Below, piece after piece: positions 35,020 through 47,097 of a stretch of DNA of 64,000 bases (positions are counted from its first letter, which is position 1; every line of letters begins with the position of its first letter). The notes beneath the pieces are model-generated. The model saw only the letters and a program-made list of their open reading frames with translations, was not told the origin of the DNA and searched no databases. This stretch comes from Vicugna pacos. Its lineage: Eukaryota; Chordata; Mammalia; Artiodactyla; Camelidae. The position numbers were made by a program, and so were the translations under genes. The stretch is from the NCBI RefSeq assembly GCF_048564905.1, contig NC_132988.1:76130001-76194000 (forward strand), written 5' to 3'.

Positions 35020-35501
35020 TACAGGTATATCTTGGAGATGTTGTGGGGTCAGTTCCAGACCATTGCAATAAAGTAAATACAGCAATAAAGTGAGTCACAC
35101 ATTTTTTTGGTGTTCCAGTGCATATAAAAGTTATATTTACACTAAACTGTAGTCTATTAAGTAAGCACTAGCATTATTTCTAAAAACATGTACTGACCTT
35201 AATTTTTAAAACACTTTATTGCTAAAAAATTCTAAACATCTCTGAGCCTTCAGCGAGTCAAAATCTTTTTGCAACAGTAACATCAAAGATCACTGATCAC
35301 AGATCACCATAGCAAACATAATAGTGAAAAACTTTGAAACATTGTGAGAATGACAACATGTGACACAGAGACACAGTGAGAAGATGCTGTTGGAAAAATG
35401 GTGCTGACAGACTTTGTGATGCAGTGTCTTTGTGATGCCACAAAATTTCAATTTGTGGAAAACACAGTATCTGCGAAGCACAGAAATGAGCTATGCCTGT
35501 A
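35020..35501. mobile_element. Tigger1-like DNA transposon, internally deleted, TA duplication
   Basis: The element (35022-35499) has inverted ends CAGGTATATCTTGGAGAT and the complement of ATGAGCTATGCCTG. It is flanked by TA on both sides, the mariner-type target duplication. Inside are 'gcaataaagtgagtcacac', 'cttcagcgagtcaaaatc', 'agatcactgatcacagatca' and 'gctgttggaaaaatggtgct', joined without the transposase region. This is an internally deleted, non-autonomous derivative of Tigger1. Confidence 0.85.
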
Positions 35502-35752
35502 CTACTGAACAGTCTTCACCTTGTACAAAAGCTTATCTTACTTAGGGGAGATGTGCTTGATGATATAGAGCAATAATATCTCAGTTGTCCACAGTCTCAG
35601 AACTGGAGATTAGGCATCTGGAACTATTATCAAATGAATACCAGCAAGTAATGCTAAAACATTATCACAGTGGAAAAATCCAGTGTCACAGGTTATACAT
35701 TTAGATCCACAACACACAAAATTTAAGAATCCACAAGTCTTTTGCTCTTTTG

Positions 35753-35754
<2 letters not shown>

Positions 35755-35784
<30 letters not shown>
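35755..35784. repeat. (CA)15 microsatellite
   Basis: Fifteen perfect CA units, likely polymorphic. Confidence 0.95.
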
Positions 35785-35786
<2 letters not shown>

Positions 35787-36269
35787 ATGTCCTCAAGGTA
35801 TGAGTTTTACTTTTAATTTGAGTTATAATATTCATTTTTTAAGTTGCATTTGCTGTAACCCCAGATTGTAGCCCTGACTTTACTAAGCTCTGGGCTTACG
35901 TGCTTTGCTATGTTCCTTCACCTGCTGGGGGCCTTAATTTTCTCTTAAACGGTCTTTAAAATCCCTTCCTCTCAAGTATACCAGATTGTATGATCCAAAC
36001 ATCCTTCCTAAATTACAACTCATAAGTACTTTTGTCCTGATCATGCCTTAGGTAAAAACAACAATAAAAATGATGATGAAAGGGACAGTGGGAAGCACAT
36101 GACAAAGTTAGTCATCAGAGATTCTCCCTCATGTCTATCACGTGGTGGTGTTTTTGAGACTCCTCTACTGCTCATACCTGTATCTAACTTCAAGCATTCA
36201 TTCTCTCATTTTAATAGGAAAAATGATTTTTAAAAAAACTAGATTCATTTGTCATTAATTAGAGAGTAT

Positions 36270-36485
36270 AGCATGAGAATTAGGCACTGAAGGCTTGGAG
36301 CCAGACTATTTGCATTAGAATACAAACTCTGTCTCTTATGACCTTAGGCAAGCTATTAACCTTCTCTGGGCTTCCATGTCCTCATGTGTAAAACAAGAAC
36401 AAAACACAGAACCTACTTTACAGAGTTGTGAGGATTACCTGAGTTATTACACATAAAACACTTATAAATGTTTACAGCACGAGGT
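36270..36485 (+). repeat. MIR SINE
   Basis: Plus-strand MIR: 'ggcttggagccagactattt', 'atgaccttaggcaagctatt', 'aaccttctctgggcttccat' and 'gttgtgaggattacctgag'. Confidence 0.75.
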
Positions 36486-36519
36486 AAATGTTCTAGACCA
36501 TTAGCTTTTCGATTTATTA

Positions 36520-36685
36520 AATGCATTTTATACATTTCCATGAATGAGTCTTCATTTCACACTGAGAGGTAAGGTCTCAGGTATTATCCTCAATTTTATT
36601 GATCAAGGAGAATAACTGGTTTAACAGAGGTCAGAGCCATGGTAGTGTCAGAGCTGAGATTCAAGTAGTGGTAGACTCACCCTAA
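36520..36685 (-). repeat. MIR SINE, partial
   Basis: Reverse-complement fragment with 'ggtattatcctcaattttat', 'gtttaacagaggtcagagcc' and 'tgtcagagctgagattcaag'. Confidence 0.55.
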
Positions 36686-37020
36686 TTGTCCTGCCTTTTT
36701 TTTTTTTAATTGAAGTATAGTCAGTTTACAATGTTGTGTCAATTTCTGGCACACAGCATAATGTTTCAGTCACACATACATATATTCCTTTTCATTATAG
36801 GTTACTACTATATTGAATATAGTTCCCTGTACTATATAGTATGGACTTGTTTATCTATTTTATATATAGAAGTTAGTATCTGCAAATCTCGAATTCCCAA
36901 TTCTGCACCCTCCACCCCGTAATCACTCACATGTGGAATCTTAAAAAAAGACAAGACACAAATGAACTTATTTACAAAACAGAGACTCACAGACATAAAA
37001 AACAAACCTATGGTTGTCCT
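36686..37020. mobile_element. L1 insertion with internal inversion (twin priming)
   Basis: From 36693 to about 36905 the sequence is the reverse complement of the L1 3' UTR ('attgaagtatagtcagttta' after a T-run, 'gtatctgcaaatctcgaatt'). From about 36920 to 37013 the L1 sequence reads on the plus strand ('cacatgtggaatcttaaaaa', 'aaacagagactcacagacat'). Opposite orientations joined head to head are the known signature of twin priming during L1 integration. TTGTCCT occurs at 36686-36692 and 37014-37020 and may be a short target duplication. Confidence 0.75.
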
Positions 37021-37416
37021 TTTTCACTTTGCTTCAGATGTTTCTACTTCAAAAGAGCTGTCAATGTATGTAGTCCCTCAGAATTCTGAGAAACTTGAGG
37101 AAAATAACCAAAGGCACAGGACAAGGAGCAAAAAAATTAGTTTTAATAATGGCAGCGTTTGATCAGTATTTGGATCTGAGGTCTTTCCCCCTGAGCTGAG
37201 CTTCCCTGCCCAACACCAAGTGGTGCAGAGACAGTCCTGTGAGCTGAGGCCCTGGAAGAGGGAAAAATGTGTGTTTTGAATAGGTAATTCTGAAAAGGGG
37301 TTCATCAAAAGAGGGCTGACCTGTGTACTTTCAGCTTCCATTTTTTTCACATTATCAATAGGATCAGTTGTTCCCTTTAAAAAGAAAAGATGGAGACAGT
37401 AGCTAAAATGTTGCTC

Positions 37417-38195
37417 TGTTGGCATTACAGCTCAGTTGTGACAGCAACCTGGATCTGGGCGAGAGAAGAGTTGGAGAACTCAGGTTTATTTCGCCAGCAG
37501 ACCCAGAGGAGTTAACACTCCAAGCTCTGGACCCCGTTGGTAGGTTTACACAGGCCTTTATAGGTTGCCAGTTTTACACTTTGCAATATCATATGCAAAT
37601 AAAGTAGAACAGAAGAGGACCAACTAGGATCAAGCTTTGTAGAAACAGACCAATCAGGAATGAGAGAAATAACCAATCAGGAGTGAGGGGAATGGACCAA
37701 TCAGGAGTGAGAGAAATAACCAATCAGGAGTGAGCTCCATGCAAATGAAGTACTACAAAAGGACCAATCAGAAGTTAGGAAAGTGGACCAATCAGAAGTG
37801 AGAGTAATAACCTTCAGGAGTGAAGGAAATAACCAATCAGAAGTGAGCTCAGGGAACCAATAGAATTTTAGGAGTAAGTAAGCCATTTCAGAGGCAAAAA
37901 GTGAGACAGAGCCTCTGGGCCAGGGAAGGGGATGGTGCTGGCAGGAGAGTAGTGACCCTGCTTGGGGGCTCTGTGGGTCTTTTTATGGGGCTTCCCTCCT
38001 CAGCTCCAACACTCCGTCACAGAGCGTGCACCAGAGCCGCATTCCCTGCGTGCAGGACCAGAGTTGGGTATGTCTGAGAGCCTTTTCCTCCAATCCCTGC
38101 TACACTGTCATGTGGGAAATTCGGCCCTCCCCCACATCCCAGTCAGCTCAGAGGGCCCGAAAGAGCACAAGTGACTATAATCTTCAGTCTTAACA
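37417..38195 (-). mobile_element. LTR of a gammaretrovirus-like (ERV1-type) element, solo
   Basis: On the minus strand this begins TGTTAAGACTGAAG and ends GCCAACA. A TATA box lies at 37557-37562 and an AATAAA at 37485-37490, about 70 bp apart, as in a retroviral promoter and R region. Upstream of the TATA box the U3-like part carries an array of CCAAT boxes and two octamers. I saw no adjoining gag, pol or env remnants, so it appears to be a solo LTR. Boundaries rest on the TG...CA ends; no clear target duplication was found. The well-kept promoter features suggest a moderately young copy. Confidence 0.65.
37615..37865 (-). repeat. CCAAT-box tandem array in LTR U3
   Basis: Eight to nine copies of a unit built around ACCAATCAGGAGTGAG recur with about 24-bp spacing, near 37649, 37672, 37695, 37719, 37763, 37787, 37810 (degraded), 37831 and 37855. 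Each intact unit holds an NF-Y type CCAAT box (ATTGG in LTR sense). Octamer words ATGCAAAT lie at 37739-37746 inside the array and at 37593-37600 beside it. Confidence 0.85.
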
Positions 38196-38957
38196 TGTCC
38201 CCCCTGAGAAATAGGGACCAACTGGTGAATGGCCAGTTCTGACTCTCACCACGAGGATCCGTGCTCCTCTTCCCCTGGGGAAGCCATGAGAAGCACTTTC
38301 ACCCCAGGACCTGTCCTCCACTGCCATTCCCTCTTGGCAGGTGGGGTAGAAGTAGAGCCCTGTTTATGGAAAGATGAGGAATGGGGAAAGCGACTCCTCT
38401 AACAGAAACTGTGATATGAACTGTCTTCTGTCACTTTTTAAATTATAGTGAACATTCATTACCAACCTCAAAGGAGCAAATACGACATACAGTAATCATT
38501 CCCAGTAGGTGTTGGGTTTTGCTTTTCAGAGTTCCCCTACCCGGATTATTATGCCTGTTTTCTCCAGGCCCACCAGAGGATGTGGAAAGAAAACCCTTCT
38601 TTGATTTGCGTCAAGCCCAGGGTTATCTGGGTCTTTGATCTGTAGCCAGTAGGGAGAGAGACATCTATTCTGTGAGTCAGCTGGAGGTCGCTGACAATTA
38701 ACAAGGTTAGAATAAGCAGTGTCCTCCTCCTTTCATCCTTAATGCTGTCAATTTTCTTTCATTTGTGACAACATGGTTTTCATCTTGTCCTCATTTCCAT
38801 CTGTGGCATTGAAACACTGCTGTGAGGGCAATCAGAAATCCAGTCCTAGGAACAGTTGGAGAGTAGCAGGTGATTTTATTCACCCGTATTCCCTTCGTCC
38901 CAGCCTCATACCCATTGTCTGTCTGTCAGTCTGTCTCTCTGTCTTTCTCTCCCTCTC

Positions 38958-38960
<3 letters not shown>

Positions 38961-38998
<38 letters not shown>
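38961..38998. repeat. (CA)n microsatellite
   Basis: Nineteen CA units, preceded by a (GTCT)n-like pyrimidine run from about 38926. Likely polymorphic. Confidence 0.95.
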
Positions 38999-39003
<5 letters not shown>

Positions 39004-40052
39004 TAGCTCCACTTCAGTGTCATTGAAGCGAGGAAGGAGGTATGGTTCTTTCCAACCCATGGACTCAGAATACAAGCCAACTACATTTTCAGACTCGAAA
39101 CACAGGCAAACTGCCATCAGGTTACAGTCAAAACCAACCCCCCCTCATGGGGGTTCAGGCCAGATGTGAATGCAGCAGTTCAGAGGTGAGGCAATTACGT
39201 GTAAGAACCATGTGACAGAGCTTTTCCCAAAATGGACTAATTTAAGAGAAAATTTTGGTGTTTATAGGACTTCAGCCCTGCTTTCTGGAGGTTTTCCATC
39301 ACTATAAACACTGATATACATACATATGGACATGCACAGACTTTTAAAATTGGGTCAAGCCTATGTAATTTCATTAACTCATCTTACTCGTTAGAAATGG
39401 GAGAAATTAATGACACAATACCCAAATTTTGACAGTTGAAAAGGTCACAGAGACAAATGCTGTATGGAAGCTGGAGACCATATTCTGGTGTCAATAATAT
39501 GAATTGGGAAACTTGGAGCTGTTGGTAATGTTTGGATGATTTTATAATGCAGAGGTAGACGGCTTGCCTGGTGAGGGAACTTGCATCTTCGAGTTGCATG
39601 AACCCTTCGGGGCTGTGATTTCTACTGCCTTTGATCTGAAGCTCAATTTGTAACACTTCCAAGGGACACCAGCATGTCGCAAAGAGAAGTTTAAGGTTTG
39701 ATAGGTTGAGCTGAGAGCACTTTGAAGCTGCCCGTTGCTTCTAATATCAGCAGTTCCCATTTCCGCCAGCAGGGTGGTTTCGGAGTTGTTTTAAAATTCT
39801 ATCCCACTCCAACCAGTTGCAGAATTAAGATCTAGAACTCATCATGAAGATGAGATATTTCTGTCTTGTAGAAGGCAGACTCCTCTACTGCACCTGCTTT
39901 GAACGACCTAGTAGACACCTAAGGAAAGACCCTGTGGTTTGAGAACAAGGCAGAAATCACCTAAACATGAATATATTGACTTTAATTAAAACGTTATTTT
40001 TTTTCCAGCCCCACTTTATGTTCCATTGCATAAGATTTTGTATCAATTGACT

Positions 40053-40054
40053 TT

Positions 40055-40086
<32 letters not shown>

Positions 40087-40112
40087 CACACATATATGTG
40101 TGTATATATATG
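40053..40112. repeat. Compound TG/TA microsatellite
   Basis: (TG)n followed by (TA)n, an ACACACATATATGTGTGT palindrome and (TA)n, running into the 3' (T-rich) end of an L1 fragment. Confidence 0.85.
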
Positions 40113-40290
40113 TATTTTATTGAAGTATAGTCAGTTTACAATCTTGTGTCAATTTCTGGTGTACAGCATAATGCTTCAGTCATACATAAACATACATATA
40201 TTCATTTTCACATTCTTTTTCACCATAAGTTACTATAAGATATTGAATATAGTTCCCTGTGCTATATGGTATAAGTTTGTTGTTTGTTAT
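40113..40290 (-). mobile_element. L1 3' UTR fragment
   Basis: Reverse complement of the artiodactyl-type L1 3' end: 'attgaagtatagtcagttta', 'tttctggtgtacagcataat' and 'ttgaatatagttccctgtgc'. It is shorter than the copy at 26048 and starts next to the TG/TA microsatellite. Confidence 0.8.
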
Positions 40291-40894
40291 ATTTTATTTA
40301 TATTTTAAAAATCTTAAAGAATCTTTGACTTTGTTATTCTTCTTTCTCTTGCAGCTCTCTGAAATAAAATCTGAATTTGTAAGAAATCTCAAAAGCCCCA
40401 AGAATGGTTATACAGATGATAGCCTACAAATCTGAATTAGTATACCAAAAAAAGTGGAAAATGAAATGATTGAATCCATACATTAAATATTTCCTTATTG
40501 AAAGGATTTCCTTTTAAGTTTATTGAATTTTTGGGAAAATGACAGAGTCAAGTCCTGGACATTTGTGAAAAATAATTATTTTGATTATAAAGCCTCTTAC
40601 TCAAAAAAAGAAAACAAAATAGCCTGTTTTGAACCACTGGGAATTTGAAGAGTGTTACATGGCTCGTGATAGAGACAAGAGGCCCTGAGCACTGATTTAT
40701 TCATTCACCAATATCAACAGTAGTGGCTGAAAGTGGAGGGGCCCTAGATAAGAGGCTTTTCTGTAGTTTGAGTGACAGGCAACTTGAGTTTTAGTTTTGG
40801 CCCAGATTTTAAAGGTCTAGCGTCCGATAAAACTGATAAACATTTAGAAAGATTCCCTCAGTGGACCAAAGGCATAGGGAGCTTGAATCTAAGG

Positions 40895-41060
40895 TTGCAT
40901 GTACACAGCAGTCACTAGCCATATGTGGCTATTCCACTTCAAGTTAATTAAAATTGAATAACATTAAAGATTCAGTTCCTCAGTCCAACAAACCACATTT
41001 CAAACACCTAACAGCCACATGTGATTAGTGGCTACTTCATTGAACAGCACAGACATAGAA
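40895..41060 (-). mobile_element. hAT-Charlie-type relic
   Basis: 'agccatatgtggctattcca', 'agattcagttcctcagtcc', 'aacagccacatgtgattagt' and 'gaacagcacagacatagaac' mark a non-autonomous hAT-type element of the same group as the split one in BMP3 intron 1. It appears reduced to about 165 bp. Confidence 0.55.
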
Positions 41061-43254
41061 CATCTTCATCATCACAGAAAGTCCTCTTGGATCTTAGAGT
41101 GTTGATCTAAAGGATAAAAAGGCAGTCATTTCACTTTAACTCTTCAGAAAAATGCTGTCTGTTTTACGTGCCTCCTCTGGACAAGGTGCACTAGCAGAGA
41201 CAGAGATCCTTGGCCAGTATGTAGGCTCTGAAAAGCGAAAAACGATGCAGCGCCCTCCTGGGGGACTAAAATTGAAAAAGCTATAACAAAGTGTAGTTGA
41301 TAACCCATATTTATTTAAGATTATGTTAATCGCCCTCTAACCTAAAATCTGCCTCGGATGACTTCTTCCGGCACTGGGTCCAGTTTTTACTCACCTGCTA
41401 TTTATACCGCAGATGTTAATCACCAAGCCAGGTGCGCTGCTCTTCCCCGAGCTACGCTACTTCCTGCAGAGAGCTCCCAGCGCCTTTCCCTTGACTCTAA
41501 AACAACTTTGTATGATAATATTAAAACTGCCCCAGTTATTCCTCATTCATTCGGTCGACTTTTGCAAGTAACCTGTCTTCAGCCCTTTCTGAGCATTTGG
41601 AGTATGTGTAGATGATAGATAAGTGGATAGATATGTTGAACACTGTCCAAACATTTTACCCTGTTTTTCACCAGCCGTTACCTCAATTCCTTTTGGATAA
41701 TAACTCTGTTCATTGATTTTTCTACAATGATTTGACAAACAAAAGGCATTAGTTGCAACCATGTAAAATGTCATAGAACAAAATCACAGTTCTGTTAAAA
41801 TTATATTATATATTTGTATCTTATAAAAAGGTAAAATGGTTCTCCTAATTTCTCATCAGTCCTCCTTCCTTTGAGGTAGATGGATGGCTATCAGAATAAA
41901 TAAGTTATAAACATTTAAAAATAATCATGTCAGAAAGGTAGCCATTTTCAAGGCTAAAATTGAAAGTTGTGGGTAAAAACTAGACAAAGCAGTCAGTTTC
42001 AGACTCACCAGTTGCTTCTCCGTGTGATGTTGGGTCTTTGCCCAGAGAAGCCGAAGGGAACGCTTCAGTCTCTATAATGCAGAGTACACTTGCTTTCCGT
42101 TTTCTGAAGGACTTAATGTCTCTCTAAAACCCTTTTCAAAAATTGCTTTCAACTTTCCAGTTTTTAAAAAGGATACACAAGTCTGCGTCAACTGACGGGA
42201 AGTATTCACGTTTCTGGACTGAGAAGGTGATCATGTGTGTGAAATACATCTTAGTTATGTTTTTAAAATGCATAGATAGCTTTAGGATTTTTTCCTCAGT
42301 ATCCCATCTACAGAGATGAATGGATAAATTAAAATAAGCAAGTTTTCATTCTTGCTTTCAGATCAACTTGGAGAAAAAGTTAATAACTGAAGATTTTTTA
42401 AATGGAAACTGTGAGCAATGATAAGAAGTCCAGATGATGATATAAGGACATGTGGATATAAAGTGTTAAGACTGAGAAGTGTTCATAAATTCTGACTGAG
42501 ATATCCGTAAATAAGTAGACTTATTTACTTAGAAAATTAAGTAGACTTAATCGAGAGTTCTCTAAAGGATGGAAAGTGGAGAGTCCCGCGAATTACTAAG
42601 ATTATTTTTATCACAGGCTTTCTTTCCCTGAATGTGGGAAGAGCGCTCCCCATCCCGTTACTCTTCCTCACCCATGGTATGCAGACAGAGATACCTATGT
42701 GCTCATGCACACATACATATACAGTTACAAAAGGTCTTTTTCCAAATACTCTCCCCCACCCAACAAATCTACATGAAACTCCCTCCCGTCTCTCTGATGC
42801 ACCTGCATTCTGATATTCTGGCTGAAAAAGAGAGAGTGGAAACTTTTGGAAGCTATCAAACTCCTCTTAAATCACCCAGGTAAATGAGTTACACATGGCT
42901 TTTAGTGTTCACGGGAACTCCCAAATAATATGGTGAGGAATAAATGCAGTCCACAGTAACGCATACAAACCTACCAACAGCCCATAGTTTATTACGGCGT
43001 TGTGAATCTTGTTGTTGGGGAAATATTTTGTGCACCATAAAGTACTATACAACTTTTAGTTATTATTGGTTCCCATGCATTTTATCTATCAATTCATTCT
43101 TAATTCCCAATAACCCAAACCTAATAAATCTTCATGACTTTCTAATTGTGAATAAGAAGGTTAATGATATGCTTTTATTTTACAGGTGTTATGTAGATCA
43201 GAGAAACAAAAGCCATGAAAATCTAAGGTCTTCAATATGAATAATAATGTTGAT

Positions 43255-43600
43255 AACATTTTTCATTTATTAAGCAGTAGACAATACTCATTTCTTTTCA
43301 CAACATCTAGCTTAATCATTACAATGGCAGAAGCTGAGACTTGGAGAAGCTAAGTAAATGTTCAAGATCTAACAATCAATGAAAGGTAGATAGACTCCAT
43401 TTTTAACTGTGATTCAAATCCGAGTCCAAAGCTAACAGCATAGCCATTATGACTGATGGACTAACTCCATCAGTATTGCTTACAGTTTATGACAGCAGGT
43501 GGACACGATGCCACTCTGTGAGGTATTATTATTCCAATTCTATACGTATTGAAAATGAGACTCAAAAAGGTGATAAGTGAATTTTCTAAATTTATATGGC
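43255..43600 (-). repeat. MIR SINE pair, diverged
   Basis: Two adjoining reverse-complement MIR-like stretches: 'cttttcacaacatctagctt', 'gagacttggagaagctaagt' and 'gtgattcaaatccgagtcc' up to about 43470, and 'tctgtgaggtattattattc' with 'gaaaatgagactcaaaaagg' after it. Confidence 0.55.
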
Positions 43601-43669
43601 AAATTACAATATTCTTCCCACCTTTTATTTTTTGATTCTTTATTTCATAATTATTTCATTATTACTATT

Positions 43670-44140
43670 TTTATTTATTCATTCCACAAATATTTATTGA
43701 GCTTTGTGCCAGGCATTCTGTAAAAACTGCAGGTACAAGCTTCAGCAAGATGGTCTTGGTGCTTGCTCTCCAAGTGCTTGCGCACAGTCTCCTGGACAGG
43801 TGATTTGGCAGGGAAAGCCGGAGGACACGCCAGGGTACCAAGAGGACCAGGGGTGCCCCACCACATCAAAAATTCCCAGTACATCGTATGGCGAGCAACA
43901 GTCAGCAAGCCCTATTTGTGACCCAATGGGCAAGAGCGATGATTTTTGCTGCCTCAGGCTGCCCATCACTGTGCAATTATCCAACTGCCAGAAAGCTGGG
44001 CATACTGCCAGGAACCACCCAGAAAATGCAGGAGCCATTTCCTGGCGTCCGAGACTAATTGTTCCAGGGCATCTGGTCATAAATTCAGTAAACATTCATT
44101 GAGTATGTACAATATGCTAGGCACCAGGGATGTAAAGTCA
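43670..44140. other. Unassigned segment between two old-repeat scraps
   Basis: Two short scraps with the 'aatatttattgagctttgtg' kind of wording seen in L2/MIR/L3 3' ends lie near 43680-43730 and 44085-44140. The roughly 350 bp between is GC-richer, has open frames on both strands (43704-44102 plus, 43742-44095 minus) and matches nothing I recognise. I see no splice-site or codon evidence for a gene. Confidence 0.4.
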
Positions 44141-44509
44141 CGTAACACACTGTGGGGATATTGATATGCAAGCAGGTGACAGGAATGCAACACGGATGTG
44201 TGCTCAGGACATCACTGGATTCGCCCAGCTCCTCACCTCGTCCCACAAGGAAGCCATCTAGATTAAGTGATGATAATAAAACACCGACCACTGTGAACAC
44301 TGCACAGTTCGAGGAAATCAAATTAAGAACCTTATAACCAGAATGACCATATATCTTAATTTGCCCAGGTCAGTTCCCAAATTACATCTTGTGTTGGCTT
44401 AATTAAATCACCCCCTTTTACTCTGAAAAGCGATCTCATTTGTTTGATAAATTACATGGTCACCTAATTCATGTCTAACGGAGGTTAATAGTTGCTTCGC
44501 TTTCATGTA

Positions 44510-44730
44510 CAGGTAATGGCTTAATTTTCATTTCTGGAACACTGACTATGTGCAAGTGTGATGCTAGGTGCTGTTGCCACCTCGCCCTCCACAAGAATTA
44601 GATGCAATGGTACTATCCCTGCTCTTCAGGTGAGGAGACTGAAATTTTAGATAGTTTGGTCACTTGCCGAAGCATCACAGAAATAGTAAATGGTGAGGGG
44701 GGGATTCAAACACAAGTGTGTCGGTCTCCT
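44510..44730 (-). repeat. MIR SINE
   Basis: Reverse-complement MIR: 'tggaacactgactatgtgc', 'aggtgaggagactgaaattt', 'agtttggtcacttgccgaag' and 'ggggattcaaacacaagtgt'. Confidence 0.65.
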
Positions 44731-45439
44731 TTTAGCAGCAGATGGGTTGTTTGACAACAATATTAAGGACTAAAGAAGAAGATTCTCCTCAGAGAAGCTG
44801 AGGATAACGTACTACTTGTACAAGTGGGAGACCATCAGGACCTGGCCCATAAGCGTAGGGACAGGATGGTCACCACTGTGGTCTCCCCTATGAAAGGCCT
44901 GTGTTCTCAGCCACCCTCACCCTCCCCTTGTTTACCCGCAGTGCTCACTGACCACTTCTTCAGCTCTGCCACCCTGATTCTGACCGCAGCACACGCCTGA
45001 CCATGTGCGGAGACGCCAGCAGGCAGAAGGGACGTGTCCTGACCGCGCAGACTCTTTGTTGGCCTGCGTCCTTCAGAGACAGTCTTTGTGTCTTTGCAAG
45101 TTTCCTTTCTACCTCCTTCCATATGGAGCCTTCATATAGTGCCTAAGGGATACGAGAAGAGAGAATTTTTTTTTTTTTACCAGTGAAATGGAACTTTTAT
45201 GATCTGTGAAAGATACATTTCTTTTGTTAGTTCCTTTATTTACCTCTGTAGTGCAATAAACTGAAGCAGGAAATTATATGCTCAGATTAGGAAACACTGT
45301 GGAATGTGTAGTTAGAGAGTTTTGTGGAAATTTGCCCCAGTTGCTCAGGCTTTATTCCCATCTTTAATAAAAGTTGCGTAATTGGCTTATCTGATAATAA
45401 AAGAAATTTATCATAATTGTGGGAAATTGAGACAACAGA

Positions 45440-46400
45440 GAAAAGTACAAAAAGAAAGTGAAAATAGTCTGTAATTTTACCACTGACAGACAACTACTAG
45501 TAGTGTGTTAATTTACATCTTTCTAGGTATTTTCCATGCTAACTCATGTGCATACAGAATGTGCAATTTTAATAAAAGTGTGGCTTGCTGTATAGCTTCT
45601 TTTGTAAGGTATTTCTCCTTAACATATTTTAAGTATTTGTGTTATAAATGTAGATCTATGAAAATGTTCATTGCAGTATAATAGTCTGACCAGTGGCTCT
45701 ACCCTAGTTATTTAACCGTTCCCGAACAGCAAAATAGTTAGAGTTGGTTGTTGGTGTTTTTTTCTATTTCTTTTGCTATTATACAAAATGCTACAACAAA
45801 GATAATTACAAATACATCTCTTTGTAGTTGTCCATCCAGTGGTTTCTTTTAAATGTACTAAAAATGGACCCTTTTCTCTCTTGATTCACATTGTCAGGCT
45901 TTATCCAGAGAGATGAGCGATACACACTCTCATCATCACTGTCACTGTAAGAATGCCCGTTTTCTCCACCGCCCATTCAGTGCTAATGATCATCCACTCT
46001 TTTAAACCTTGCTGCTCTAACAGGAATTTTAAAATGTACCATTACTAACAACTAACTTGAGTTAACTGCGTAGTTAAATAGTAATTAAAGCAAATGGAAT
46101 TACTTAAAAGTTGATTAAATGTTTATTCGCTGGTAAGCTTAAGTATACGCTTAACAGGTATTTGAATATCTGCAGTTCTTTTCTGAGAGTGGCCTGTTTG
46201 TGCCCTTTGCTCATTTTGTCTCTAAGGAGTTTGGGGTTTTTTTATTATGCGTTAGTAAGAATTCTTCACACATTAATGATATAAATTTTTTTACCAGTTG
46301 TTCATGTTCCGCATATTTTCCCCAGGGGGTCATCTGTCTTGTTGGTTGCGAATTTTTTAAATTAACGGTGCATTTATATTCGGTATGGTATGTGCGTATA
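45440..46400 (-). repeat. Old L1-like sequence, diverged
   Basis: AT-rich stretch with antisense L1-like words: 'ttgctattatacaaaatgct', 'gtagttgtccatccagtgg', 'ctgtttgtgccctttgctca' and 'ttttgtctctaaggagtttg'. The match is loose and interrupted, so class and edges are uncertain. Confidence 0.4.
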
Positions 46401-46734
46401 TGTTTATATATGTATACACACACGGAGACTAGATACGGACAAGGGTACAGCCCTGGACAGACAGACACAGATACAGCTTAACATTCTACATCATTTCTCA
46501 TTTCTACACCCATGAGTAATTATCTAACCCTCAGACTTCTATGTGGAACTCCCTGTGGACTCCTAGTATGGAATTTGGCAACTTCTATAATGTATTCTAG
46601 ATATCCACAGTAAACTTTTATCTCTTTCCTGAACTTTTAAATCCTCCAAAGCATTCAGCAGAGGCCCTGGCAGGCATGAAACAGATGAGTGGAGGAAAAC
46701 TTTGCATCTCACCCTCTCATCTTAGACAAGAAGA

Positions 46735-46850
46735 ATGTGTCCTATGAGGGTAAGTCCCAGACCTGCCCAAGGTCACATAGCAGAGACAGTGTTCCTGACA
46801 CTTGACCCAGTACTCTGTCCACCACCCTCCCTTGTTTCACGTAATCAAAT
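46735..46850 (-). repeat. MIR SINE fragment
   Basis: Reverse-complement MIR part: 'ctgcccaaggtcacatagca' and 'cttgacccagtactctgtc'. Confidence 0.6.
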
Positions 46851-47097
46851 GCATCACACAAGCCATCAGAGAGAGCAAAACACTACACCACCTACAGGGC
46901 TCCCACCTTCAAAAGGAGGCTCTCAGAAGGCCGGCTCCGGAGGACTAAGGCGCTGTGTTTTGTTGATGCTGTTTTATTTGGTTACTTCGGGCCCTCTGAC
47001 ATCAGGAGCAAGTCATATCTCAGGAATGGTACAGGTCTATTTGCTTTGGTGTAGAGTCTCTTTCTGGAAGCAGCTAGATCCCGGTTTGTGATTATGA

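Noticed and set aside
37615-37865. CRISPR-like regularly spaced repeats
   Set aside because: The spacing is regular, but the units are CCAAT boxes inside an LTR U3 of a mammalian genome; the spacers are themselves repeats.
41244-41260. A third CTCF-like site (GCGCCCTCCTGGGGG)
   Set aside because: Only the GGGCGCT half fits when read on the minus strand; the central bases mismatch at about four positions.
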